Source: Clavelina lepadiformis
Taxonomy: Eukaryota > Chordata > Ascidiacea > Aplousobranchia > Clavelinidae
DNA length: 64,000 nt
Assembly: GCF_947623445.1 (NCBI RefSeq)
Contig: NC_135240.1
Location: 24,738,001 to 24,802,000 of the forward strand
Direction: 5' to 3'
Under the pieces are notes generated by a model. It searched no databases and was not told where the DNA came from. It saw only the letters and a list, made by a program, of their open reading frames with translations. Of this stretch, positions 24,659 through 36,957 are shown piece after piece (positions within the stretch are counted from its first letter, which is position 1; each line of letters begins with the position of its first letter). The translations under genes were made by a program, and so were the position numbers.

Positions 24659-25900
24659 CGTTAAAAATATTTGTGTCCATGGTACTTTTGCAGCCCTACA
24701 TCAGGACATCAAAGCCAGAATAGGCAAAAGTTATGACGTAATACATCCTTAATACTAAATCCTGATATAAAAGTAAAGAAAATCCCAATTGGTAAAGGAA
24801 TAACTCACACCAGTTATAAAAGTTTTACATTTAGTAAATACGTTCACCATACAAAGTGAAACACTGTTCCGTATTTATATCCCTACAATCTCCTGGTAAA
24901 TATACTACATAAACTGACATCATCCAAAAACACTTTAACCTCCACTATAGGCATCTTTGCTAATCGTTACAACGAACGGAAACACTCCATTCAATGATTA
25001 AATGCGACATCCAGACTAAACGTAGCTACAATTGTGACGTCAAATGGGTCGACGAAGCATGACCCTCTTTACAACGCCGTAAAAGACATAAGATGTTTGA
25101 ATTTAAAACTGGTTTGAAACTGAATTTACAACCAAGTTTTTAATGAACCTGCAAAACGCTTAGTTATTCTTTATTGTTTTTCAAAAATTATTGAATGAAT
25201 GTTTTCATTTCGGAATTCATTAAAGAGCAATTAGTTAGGCAGCGCTAATTTGGCAGAACTGTTGTTGGCGTTTGCCACAGGAAACTTTGGCGTGAGCTTC
25301 ATGCGGCGTTCGTAACATGCATGCGCGTGTTGTTGTTGTTGTTGCCTGCATAGAATTGGAAGATTTCAGATGTTTAACCCCTTATCGCTAGATTGCCTGA
25401 TCTTTCTGTCGTTGAACGAGGAAAAGACTGCTTTTGCACCCCTACAAGCAATAAACGATACGAATGCAACAACTTCAGTGAAGTTTGAGGTTTGGTAGCC
25501 CAGTCGTTTTGTACCTATTGAGGATTCGGCGATTTGAGGGGTCTCTCCAACTTGAGATGAAGGGAAGAAGTTATGAGATAATAGAAAAGACATTATTATA
25601 ATTTCTACTCGATCAGAAGTGAGACTGTTATTGTATAAGAGTACAAAATTCAAGCAGACCCCTTATCCATCTTATCACGCATCTAATCTGTGTACAGTCA
25701 GACAGTAGTTCACCATAATCTTGAAGGCGGTGAATAAGATTTTAATTCCGGTTGTCTTATATCAGCAGCAGATAGTTGTTTTAGGCATTGCAGCTGTTTG
25801 GCTACATGCAATGATATGAATAATAGGCTACATTCATTTATCTTACAATGTTTGGTTGTCTGAAAGTATGACATTGTGATGGTCAAGTTGCTGATTTGAA

Positions 25901-27742
25901 ATGTCGCTATTTGTGAGATTGCTGGAGAAAAGTATGTTTAAACATGCGATGACGTCACACAAATTTATGCAAGCTCCAAAAGCCTGGTGTAACAATGCGA
26001 GGTCTCTCAGTTGTAGTAATCCTGCAAGTTATGGAGCAGCGAAACGGAACTTATTTATGACCAATCTTAAGCCTTGGTTGAAGCTCACTTCCATAGCAAA
26101 TCTTCATACTTCACATTGTTGTAACAATAAACCAACCAAACAATTTAAAAAGCCAGTTAAAGATGTTCCTATTCTATCATCTTTTTATGAAAAACGAAGC
26201 CAATTTGAAGATAAAGTTGAAAACTTTTTTCAACGTTACACTGCTAAGACATTTGTTGACATGGCACCAGAACATATAAAGCCTTATCTGCAGTTAAACA
26301 GGTTAGATAAACCAATTGGAACATTATTGCTTTACTTTCCATGCGTTTACAGCATTTGCCTCGCAACTCCATCTGGGGAATTACCAAGTTTATATTATCT
26401 GGGTATGTTAAGAAACTTTTTATGTTGCTATGTATCATTAGATAAGTGCAGGTGATGAAAACGTGTAAAATTTGATTCTTGAATTGTTATCGTCCTCAGG
26501 GTTGTTTGGCATCGGCGCTATGCTTATGCGTGGATCCGGTTGTATCATAAATGATTTGTGGGATCGTGACCTTGACAAGCATGTGGAAAGAACTAAAGAT
26601 AGGCCAATTGCATCTAGAAAAATAAGTGGAAACGACGCTCTGAAAGCTCTTGCGGTTCAGCTTACACTGTCTCTGGGCATACTTTTGTCACTTAATTCTA
26701 CTTGGTAATAACTCTGCTTGCAATTTCACGCAAGTAAATTTTGTAGCATTTCGTTGAGAACAACCTTTTAGTAGTCTGGTGTATGTTATTAAAATCTAAA
26801 TTAACTTACTTACATCTTCCAGTATCATGATTGGTTTCGCATCGATGATCCTAGTTGTTCTCTATCCACTTGCAAAGCGATTTATGTCTACTCCCCAAGC
26901 AGTTTTGGGCTTGACCTTCAACATAGGAGCAATCATGGGGTTCCCTGCTGTAACTGGTTACATTGACTGGACAATAGTTGGACCTTTGTACATCAGCTGT
27001 TTTTTTTGGACAATGTACTATGATACCATTTATGGATTCCAGGTAGCAGTGGTTTCAATTTATATATTTCTGTGCATATTTTATCTTACACAACAAATCC
27101 CTGTTTATAGGATGTTTTGGATGATCCAAAAGCAGGTATTAAGTCGGTGCCTCTCTTGTTCATGAAAGATAGTGCCGATGAATTAAAAGAAAAGGCTTTA
27201 CCGGACCGGTGAGATAGCATAGCTTTTAGACCTTGTGTATTAAGACTGTGTTACATATCCTCTTTCACTTTTAAAGACTGGAGGAGTTAAAGCAACAGCA
27301 GCATAGAATCATTACATTTCTATCAACTGCAGCCATCATGCATTTTGTCTTCATTTATGTTGCCGGCTTACCAAGATTCCTTGATGGACCATTTATCCTT
27401 GCGCTTATTATAAGTGGGGTAAAGTATGCAGAACAGGTAATACCTACCATCCTTGCATGATGTAGTTACATGTGTCTATGTGTAGTGAGAGCTTATTGAA
27501 ATGGTAAAGACTTCATTATATCATTTTTAGTATTGACATACATATAAAAAGTTCAGATCAGCATTTATTGGGTTTTCATTTCCTTTCAGCTTTACTTTCT
27601 AAATGTAGCCAGTCGTGCATCATGTTGGGCTGCCTTTGACATGAACCGATGGTTTGGCGTAATACTTTCACTTGGAATTATCACAGCCATCTGGCTGCAG
27701 CCGAAAAGAAAGAAAGTTCAACCCGAAAACAGTGCGAATTAA
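25901..27742 (+). CDS. COQ2: 4-hydroxybenzoate polyprenyltransferase, mitochondrial
   Basis: Attaches the polyprenyl tail to 4-hydroxybenzoate in ubiquinone synthesis, as an integral protein of the mitochondrial inner membrane. Six exons: 25901-26402, 26500-26704, 26823-27042, 27111-27208, 27277-27436 and 27590-27742 (445 aa). The first aspartate motif is [17 protein letters not shown]. The second is [20 protein letters not shown], split by intron 3. [10 protein letters not shown] and [11 protein letters not shown] match UbiA/COQ2 signatures. The first about 130 residues are basic and weakly conserved, consistent with a mitochondrial targeting peptide. The start is the first ATG in frame; an ATG at 25931 is an alternative. 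All introns are GT-AG with matched phases. It lies tail to tail with CDKL5. Confidence 0.95.
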
Positions 27743-27756
27743 CAATTATAACAACG

Positions 27757-27823
27757 TTTATTAAATAAATTTAGCTGTGAGTAACATCTGATACAAAAAT
27801 AAAAAACAACATACAAAAATAAA
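27757..27823. terminator. Back-to-back poly(A) signals between COQ2 and CDKL5
   Basis: TTTATT at 27757-27762 (AATAAA on the minus strand) sits one base from AATAAA at 27764-27769 on the plus strand. Two more plus-strand AATAAA hexamers follow at 27798-27803 and 27818-27823. The first pair could serve both convergent genes. If so, the CDKL5 3'UTR would run into the COQ2 3'UTR. Confidence 0.45.
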
Positions 27824-28070
27824 ACTTTGAATGCAAGAACTTACAGAGATTTGTTCTTTTGGTGGGAATGTTTACAGAGACACCATGAGGAAAGCAGAAA
27901 AGGCTATGGTAAAGTTATCACATGTAATATAGTTGCACTGAGGACGGCAGAAAAAATACAAAAGACCTGGATGTGCGTTGAGCTTGTTGGTTACCAAAAA
28001 GTAACACTTGCAAGTGCTTTTAAATGATTCAACACTGCTACCTTTGTTCGTTAATTAGAGTTGCTACATT

Positions 28071-31000
28071 TTAGCTGGCATTATAGTCTGGTATTTTTCG
28101 CCGCTTTGCACTTTTCATTGAATTCAACATTGCGTTGTGGTTTCGTGGCGACGCCTCAAAGTGAACTCCGTTGTTTGAAGAAATATGCAAATCTGCGTTA
28201 AGTTGATCCTCCAGTGAATAGTCTGATAAGAAGTTTGAATTAAATGCACTTTGCCAAACATCAACCAACATAAAACTTCTTGTCTGGCGGAGAAAACCAT
28301 ACGTTCTGAATGTAGCATGCTTGATAATTTGTCTACAAAACTTACACAGCAAAGGTCATACCTAAGTTTTTTTTGTCAGTTCTGGGTAGATGTGAATTGC
28401 TGTTCCTTGCATGGCTTAATCTGGATTCTGTTGGACCACTTTGGTAATTTGTTAACTGCAAATTGTTCTGCAAAAAGTATGCGTTCAGAAATATGCCTAC
28501 TGCATACTTTTTATAATGAGCACTCTTACCCTCAGACAACCTTATACAGAAAATCATGAGTTTAGACTTCTTCACCCTTACAAACGTGATAATAAAAAGC
28601 ATCTATTGACAAAATTGCTCACAGACCTGGTTGATGTATGGAAATTGTTGATTCGGATACGTGGGCTGGTGTTGTGGCATTGTATCGCAAATGTGGACAG
28701 GAGTTTGCATCAATTTACGATAGCTTTTGGACGGATTTCCCACTCCAGCAACACTTTTTTTCCCTCTAGTGGAGGAGTTTTGCTGCACTTCATTTGCCCT
28801 GAAGTAAGCGAGTAAGACAAACCTTAAAAGTTTATCAATTAAATTACTGATACCATGACATGTATATTGAATTTTGATGACAAAGAAACAGGCTTTCTTT
28901 AAAATGCTAAAACGTTTCAAGATATAATGTCAATGTGCTCATTGAGAGCTCTGTGACACTCAACTATATCAGTCTTCACACCTGTTATCCCATAAGGCAA
29001 TATGCTGTTTAACTATTCCAGAATTTTGAAAGCTTGCCCGGTCATCAAGTACATTGCTCACCTAAATATCAATAAACGTTTGAGCAAAAAAATGCATATA
29101 CATTGTTAAGATAGATATCGTCAAGCACCTACAACCACGATATTGACATGAAATCAAAGCCTTAATCCTTACGCATTTACAGTAAGTCAATTTCACTCCT
29201 GTTTTTTAACACGTTCTGTCCCCATAAGTAGTAAATATGCGCATCGCCTAGTTAGTTCTACCTTGCATTGAATTTGAGTACAGTTACTAAACTTGAAACG
29301 GCTGTAAATAAATGCTTTGATCTGCTTTTAGTCTTAGCAGAACTTTCTTTGTTAATACACGAGCTTTTGCATACTTTTGTTTGTTTCGTCAGACTTAAGC
29401 CAGCACAAAAACAAATTGAAGTAACTGAGCTAAGATCTGCTTGCTAACAAATTAGTGATGTTATTCGTAAATTAATAAATTACATCAAAAGCACAAATGT
29501 GTTCCTCACATCCGAGAAAACTGGAAGGAATGAGATTGAGTGAAACAAAAGATAAAAAATGTAATTTTCAATACTTTATTTTTTCTTCCCTTTTTCTTTT
29601 TTGGCATAATGCCAGGAATGGTGCTTTTACTCGCTGTGATAGCAGGCTCTCTCCGAGAAGATTCACTAAAATAGACAAAAATACACAGAGTTTATCGACA
29701 AACTGTGCTTGAAGAACTCCAATATTTTACCTATTATCGTAAGGACTTGATTCCTCTCCATGCAGATGATGGAGTCGGGAGTAGGCCCTTGCAACAAACG
29801 AAGTTCCCAGAGATGATTTGTCATTATCAAGCATGGAATCTTCCAAGTAAAATACTTAATCAATCAACACATCTCTTACAATCAGTACTAAATTTCAAGC
29901 CTTAATTTCAACATACTTTGAACTGAAGTAGTACCTTAAAGTAATATACCATAAAAACTTGAAGGTTTACCATTGTAGTGGCTTTTCGCTCTTTTTTCCT
30001 TCGCCTTTTTTCCTTCCTTTGGTGTCCTAGGAGTAGAAGATTGCTGGCCGTGCAGATTGCCTGCTAAGGTGCTCGACAGGCCAGTCAGGTCGGAGTGTTG
30101 CTGTGCGTGATAGTGATGGCCGCCTTCGACAAGAGTTGACATGGATGCTTGCGGAAGGTGGCTGTTGGTGCCGTCGCTTCCATGGTAACGATGATGCACT
30201 CCGCTTCCAGTACTTGATGAGGAATGATTTGAGTCGAGAGATTCGTGCCTTTGCAGCTCTGTGAAGAAAAATCGTTGATTGTGATAAAGCTGACTTTTAT
30301 GCTTTTTTTCAATGTAAAATGTGTCTTTAAAGTTTATCACTTGATAGTTTTGATTTGTCAGGATCGATCTTCTTTCTGAGAAAGCTTGATTTTATTCGTT
30401 TTAGTTCTTTTTTATAATCGGAAAGTTCTGTAAACCGGTTCTGTGGTCATACATAAAAAGTTAGAAAACACCAGTTTTAAACTGAATCCAATATACCAAA
30501 CGCCATACAACATTTTAAATAGACCGACAAACAACTTGCAAGCTGTAACATCTTGCCTTTTGATGGGAACTTTCTTCAACTGGTATTGATGTCATAAAGC
30601 TTTTCACGCTGTTCACCACCCCTTTGGTGGTGCTCTGCTGGCTGGGATAATCATTGTTTTCCTTCATGGGATTTAACTTGTCTTCTTTGGAATGTTTCTC
30701 TTTCAGTGATGTTTTCGATTTGCCCAAAAAGTTAGACTTGGAACTCTGCGTACCATGCTAATGTTCATCAAGCAGAATTATACAAATATATTAAAAACTG
30801 CGGTGCTAAGTAGAATGAGAAGAAACGAATTTCAGCTATTCATTACGGACTATAAAAATATTACTATGAGGTAGTCGAGTGGAAGAAATCATTACCTTGA
30901 CAGTAGATGAAGGTAAATCCTTGCTCTCAGATGTCTTTTTCATCTGGTCAAATTGACCACCTACACCACAAAATTCATTACTCACTCGCAGCTAATCTAC

Positions 31001-34000
31001 TGGCTAAATGCTAACTTATCATTTGGTTAGGGTTGAAATTAGTTTTGTAGCACCAAACTGTTTCAATCAACACAACTAAAACAATTTTCATTAAACGATA
31101 TGTTCACTAATTTTACAGGCTTTGACTTTCAGTGAAAATGGCCGTAGTCACGATAGTATGTTGTCGGGCACTGTACTCTCGAGATCAAAGACTAGGCAAG
31201 ACCAAAGCATCTTAGTCTTGCTGTCATAGTTTTGAATATTTTTACATTTGCTTTAATTGCAAAGATTTTTTGGAAATATCTGTTTTTTTGTTTTACCTCT
31301 AAAATTAATTGTTGGCATCTGTAGGGTAGCGGCAATGGCAGCTCTTATGTTGTTTTCTGTCATCAGCGGAGTTTTACTTTTGTTCAATTGAGTGCTTGCA
31401 TCGTGTTTTTGGAAAAAGTCGCTAAATCTTCCACAACCTGCATCTCGTGGTGAATGATAAAAATCTTCTTGAGGAGACAGATCTGAATCTGGATGCAGTT
31501 TTCCCATGTTTTGATGGGCCAGGGAAGACTTGCATTCTCTGTAAAGATTCTCTTTATTGTCCAATTTCTTGCTGTTATTTCGTTTTAAGAAGACGTTATC
31601 ATCTTCCTCGCTGATATCCTCAGCGAAATTAGGTTTCAGGATGCTCTTTTTCAAAAACCAACTGCTGTCCTCAGCATCATCCTCAGGCGACGAGGAGCAG
31701 TTTTTAAAGGTGATCTTTTTTGAAGCATTTCCTTCATCAAGGACCTCAGTAACATTGTGACTTCTTCCGTCTCCAACATCTCCAGAAAAATCATCCCCTG
31801 GATAGGGATTGCGAAGATTGTTGCCGACTGGTGTTGTGGCTTGAGCCCATTTCAAACTGTTCAATTTGTGATTCACACTTTTTGACGTCTCATTATCAGC
31901 ATCAGAAGAAGAATTCAGACTTTTTGTATAAAATGAGCCGTTCTGGTCCGCAGCAGCATTGTCCAAGATACTACTGTCACTGCCATAGGAATATGCATTG
32001 GCCGGATCAGGCAGAGCTATATCACTGTTGCTCTTTTGAGCTTCTGACTTTGTATCACCCTGAGCTTTCAACATATGAAGAAGTTTGGCACTCTTCTTGT
32101 TTTTTCTGCTCAAAACTCCATTCTTATTTAAATCAGCTTGCTGCTTCTGCTTATTATTAGGCTGGTAGGTAAGCAGGTCCACATTAGAGGGTACTTCAGA
32201 AATATTTAAGGTGTCTAAGTCGTCCAAGTTTTTATTTTTCCTTGATAGACCTGCAGCAATATACAAACAGAAATAGTAAACAAACAATAAGTGGAAGATG
32301 AATGGCATTTTTGAACTACATTGTTTCTTGAAAACAGGCCATGCAGATGAATTATAAATCAATCAATCATCAGTGTCATGCTGACATGGCATGACAAAAA
32401 GTTCGCATAAACATAGATTACATTAAAAATTACTGTAACAAACATGAACCTACTTTTAGCAGACTGTGCTTTGGCAAGTTTAGAAGTTTCCTTGAAAAAA
32501 TCCAGATTTTTGTCTTTGAGCCCTTCAATCTAAAGAAGATATTGCTGTGATCGTTTGACTAATTCCAGAAATAATTACTAACATATATCACCAGCATACA
32601 GCTTTTAAAACAAACCTTAAATATTATACCAATTGTTATAATAATTATGCAAACTGCTTTGTATGATTTAAGATCTGAAATCATCACTCGATCAGAAATG
32701 CAAGTACTCTGATGTTCTGTGCTGCTTCACCTGAAACGCAGGGTGCTCAAGACCTTGGGCAGTTGTAAAACGTTTCTTTGGGTCCATAGTGAGGGTTTTT
32801 GCCATGAAGTCCAACATTATCCCATTTATTATACCGCAATACCGTTGCTCAAGCGACTCTGATGTCGCAGTCACAGGAAACTGTTGAAAAATAAAAGGTG
32901 GTCTCCAGAAAAAAATAGTTATGAAAAATTTGAAAATAACAGAAGCACAAAGCAGCAAGTGACACTAGTTAATAGTTAGTTAATAAATTGATAGATATCA
33001 CTTCAGAGATGATGAAGTGACAACCATCCACCTTTAATCCTCGAAATCTATGGGCAGTGAACATGGCCTTCATCTGATCAGGAGGCGGGGCTCCCAACAT
33101 CTTCTGGATGGTGAAGAGTTGATCTATCTCACTTTCTCCGGGGAAGAGCGGTTGACCATCACTGAGCTCCCCCAAAATGCAGCCAATTGACCAAACATCA
33201 ACGCCCTTGTCATATCTTAAACTAAGAAAAGACATAAATGTTCCACCAAACAATCTAAAATATTTAATTACAATTGTCCTGAAATAATTTAAATTAGAAC
33301 TAAGGATTTTTTTCTAGCCCTATTACTAAAATAAACTTGCTTTGAGAATAACACCTACAAAAGAAAAATAAACAATAAATTTACAACCAAATATATTTGT
33401 CAATAAATAGACATATTATTACCCCAAGAGAAGTTCTGGTGAGCGGTACCACCTAGTGGCAACATAATCAGTATATGTTGAACGATTTGTCATCGAAACT
33501 TGTCGAGCAAATCCAAAATCACATAACTTAAGCACTCCATCGTTACTGATAAGAAGGTTTTCAGGTTTTATGTCTCGATGAATGACGTTGTTTGCATGAC
33601 ACCAGTGTACGGCTTTCAGCAGCTGATAAATGTAGCTCCTACAAAGGTAAAAAATGAGGATTAACAATAACTTACATCAATGTGATTAGACCAAAGCAGT
33701 AATCAATTCGTAATTCATGCTTTCTATGCTCAGCTCCTGCCTATTAAACTGAAAAAGAACCTTTCAACATTAGAGATGAAGAGGCACTTCTAAAAAAGTT
33801 AACGAGAGCTTGATCAGGAAAACAGGCAGCGCTAGAGCAATATGCTACTGATAAGCTCTACCAAATAAGTGCAACAAACAGAAAAAAGTTGTAAAATACA
33901 ATCAAATGCATTGTATCATCCAGTATCAAAATTGTATAGGTGAAACCAAAGTGAATAATAGAAGAAAAACATAAGATTTCTCACAGCAAAAGAAAATTTT

Positions 34001-36957
34001 TTTAAAAAATGATTCCATATTCTCATGAAACAACCAAATAAAAATGACACCAATATGATAAGAAACTTTCCATAAATGATTCAATAACTCGTGTTCAACA
34101 CAAAGTCCACTGCCATTACAACTGGATAAGATTTGAGTGTGTATGAAAATTTACGATCTAGTATAAAATCACTGAGTAGCAAGGCAACTGCGTTTATAAA
34201 AACAAAACTGCGTCATTTACTTTCTGTTCTAAGAAAAGCAAACTTAAAACTTCTATGGACATGACACGAGTAAACAGAAACGAACAATTTACACTACACT
34301 GAGTATATTTGCATTGACGCAGTTTACAACCAAGCCCATTGATTCATTGGAAAGCAAATATATTTAAGCCACAAACCAATCACAGTAGATATTTACCCAA
34401 TCTACGTTTATCTCCATTATCTTAAATCTTATAAGCAAAATGTCGGAAAACTACCGGACAATTGTGTATAATGGACAAATAACTCCCATCTTCTTGTAAG
34501 CATTATTTACTTCTATTATTTATAATGTATTTTGTAAATTGAAAGTGTTTTGTGTCAAATGTTAAGAACAAACCATGTTAGATACAAGTCAGTAACTATG
34601 GCAGTGGCATAATATTCAAAATTGCAGCATTTCACCAAGCTGACAAATCAGTCATGTAAAAGCGAGCAGACATAATTTCATGCTTGTCTTAATTCATTCA
34701 CCTTGCTCTCTCTTGAGACACACCATTAGGTCTCTCCTCCAAAACTTCAAGCATATTCTGTAAGACAAGTACACTTAGTTGACCATTACAACATCATTAA
34801 CAAGACAGGTTCATTAAGCACTCGTCAAGATTAGCAAAATGTATCGCACAAATGCTTGACGTGTTTCACATTGTAGGTTTAGAATCTTGAATTGCTCACT
34901 CTGTTCACAAAGCAACTATTGTTTATTTTAAGCTGGCTTATTTGGAAACTATATAATGACGTAAAGTTTACAACAAGTTTTTAAGTTAGCATTACCGGTA
35001 TTTGCATATTTATAACTGACATAACATCATCACATAGACATCATCATACCATCGTAAAATGCGTTATATATACCAAAGTAAATATAACAATATAACTGAC
35101 AAAGAAAAGATAAACAAACCTTTTCCACATATTCAAATACAAGAAAGAGCTTGCCACGACGTCTAAATGCCTCTTTCAACTCAACAATATTTTCCTGCTT
35201 AAGGGATTTGAGCATCTTGAGCTCACGCAGAGTGGTCTTCTGAACATCTTCGTTGTCTAAATAAAGCATATTATTTGCACACAGTTGTTCATTAGTTAAT
35301 TATTTTTAAAGATTTCATTTAAATAATAAACAAGAGTTTTGCACACGACAAATTGCTATCGGGTGTTCATAGGTTAGTTCATCGCAGCTGGTTTTCAAAA
35401 ATAACTGATTTCACTTTTAAGCAGTAGGTGCAAACCGTGTTTTTTTAGATTCATTATTTATGAGTAGAAGACAGATTGAAAGATAATTATGAATTTGACA
35501 TGTACTACCACAAGATACGACACGCACTATTCATGGTTTAACATGCATACCTTCTTTATCTTTGAATTTTTTAATTGCCACAAGAGCTTGCGTTTCCTGC
35601 AAGGAAAAGGTTGAATATAAATATTTGGAAAAGATACAGTAATTAACGTTTGGGAAAACATTCTAAACATACTACAGAGAAATCCAAAGACTTGTTGATA
35701 GTAAATCCTAAGCTTCAATGCACTCAATAATTTGAAATGTGGACAATTGTACTTTATACACCACAGCAAAATCTGTAATCCAAGTGATCCAGTGATTCAT
35801 TTCAAATAATATCATATAGAGTTTTCAAACAGACTTTTTAAGTAAAGGCAACAAAGGAATAATATATAAGTTAAGGCGACTATATTATTCCAACTGTGAT
35901 AATAAAAGAATATTGAGCAATGTGTGTTGTGTTCACAAAGCGCTGTCTTCCATTCAGAAAGGCAACTGATCGAACAAAAGAAACAAAACCAGACAGAAGG
36001 GGAGTGAGCAAATAAAGCAAGTCAACTGTACCCTTGTGTACTTTGACAAAAGTAAATAGCTCAAATAGTTATAGTTACATTCCTACCGTGAAGTAAAATT
36101 ATATGCCTAAGAGCCATTGAAAATCTATATTTAAAAGCCACTTCAAACAAGCAAAAGCTTCTTTTATGGAAAATTTAACTTCCCACAAAGAGTTGCTAAT
36201 ATTTTTACTTAGCAACTAAAAGAATGAGCTGTTAAAACACCAATATATAATTATATGTAAAATGAAATGTTGAGTTAAAAGCAATTTATAATGTATAAAT
36301 AAATGCATGCATTGAAAACAAAACGAATAAAAAAAATAACCTTTTGAAAGGAACAATGTAAGGATAACACACGTCAAGCTACAAGCAAAAGTACAGACAT
36401 ATTTAAAATAATTATATATATATATATATATACACATTTCCTTTTAGTGTAACCTTGTAGTAAATAGTGTTTGCAGTCGAATAAATCCTGCTTGCCATTG
36501 TCAATTTGCTTAAAAAATAATTGCAAAGAAATAGCATGTTAACACAATTCATGAAACTCTTTTTACATACCTTATGCTTGCATTTCAACACAACACCATA
36601 CGCTCCTGCATAAAACAAAATGTATATGTATCTGTGCAATGTGAAATGAAATATGACTTTAAGTATTACAAAGAGTAATGCAAAAATGCATTATCACTTA
36701 ACTTTAACAAAGTCTTTAAATGTCAAAGATTGACAAAAAGATTAACCACCATTGGTCAGTGTGACAGCGTTATATGAGTACACAATTCCAGGGTTGTAAC
36801 GAGCCAACCATAACCATATATAACTCAAGTCTTTAACATGTAAGATTCTTTACACAGTCTGCAGAATACACATCAAGAAAGAAAATACAACATAATTATG
36901 CATGATTCATCCATACTAACCTTCTCCAACAATTCCCAATACATCGTACTTGTTCAT
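28071..36957 (-). CDS. CDKL5: CDKL5 serine/threonine kinase
   Basis: CMGC-family kinase of cilia, microtubules and nucleus. Nineteen exons (minus order): 36921-36957, 36571-36605, 35551-35596, 35120-35256, 34702-34757, 33423-33638, 33032-33221, 32731-32880, 32454-32529, 31297-32250, 30896-30960, 30557-30757, 30341-30440, 29971-30258, 29631-29665, 28982-29061, 28627-28798, 28362-28467 and 28071-28222. All phases join, giving 1,031 aa, about the vertebrate length. Kinase motifs: [14 protein letters not shown] (P-loop), VAIKKFKD (catalytic Lys), [20 protein letters not shown], activation loop TDY then [14 protein letters not shown], and [20 protein letters not shown]. The long polar Ser/Lys-rich tail is diagnostic of CDKL5 among CDKLs. 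The activation loop has TDY where vertebrate CDKL5 has TEY. The intron after 30557 fits GC-AG. The kinase half is certain; the small 3' exons (29631-29665, 28982-29061) and the final acceptor were chosen by phase and are less sure. Confidence 0.92.
36413..36432. repeat. (TA)n microsatellite
   Basis: Ten uninterrupted TA units within CDKL5 intron 2. No function suggested. Confidence 0.9.

Larger units (their letters stand above)
22903..25900. other. Intergenic interval between SLC36 gene and COQ2
   Basis: The two genes are divergent. No exon chain is supported. The interval holds a tRNA-derived SINE, a small TGACGTCA-bearing MITE and a short GTT run at about 25330-25345. The frame at 25366-25653 (-) shows no domain or splice context. 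Confidence 0.45.

Noticed and set aside
28124..28318. Alternative last-exon frame for CDKL5 (via acceptor at about 28309)
   Set aside because: Phase would fit, but the peptide is Trp/Cys-rich and unlike the polar tail. The acceptor at 28223-28224 has a better pyrimidine tract and also keeps phase.
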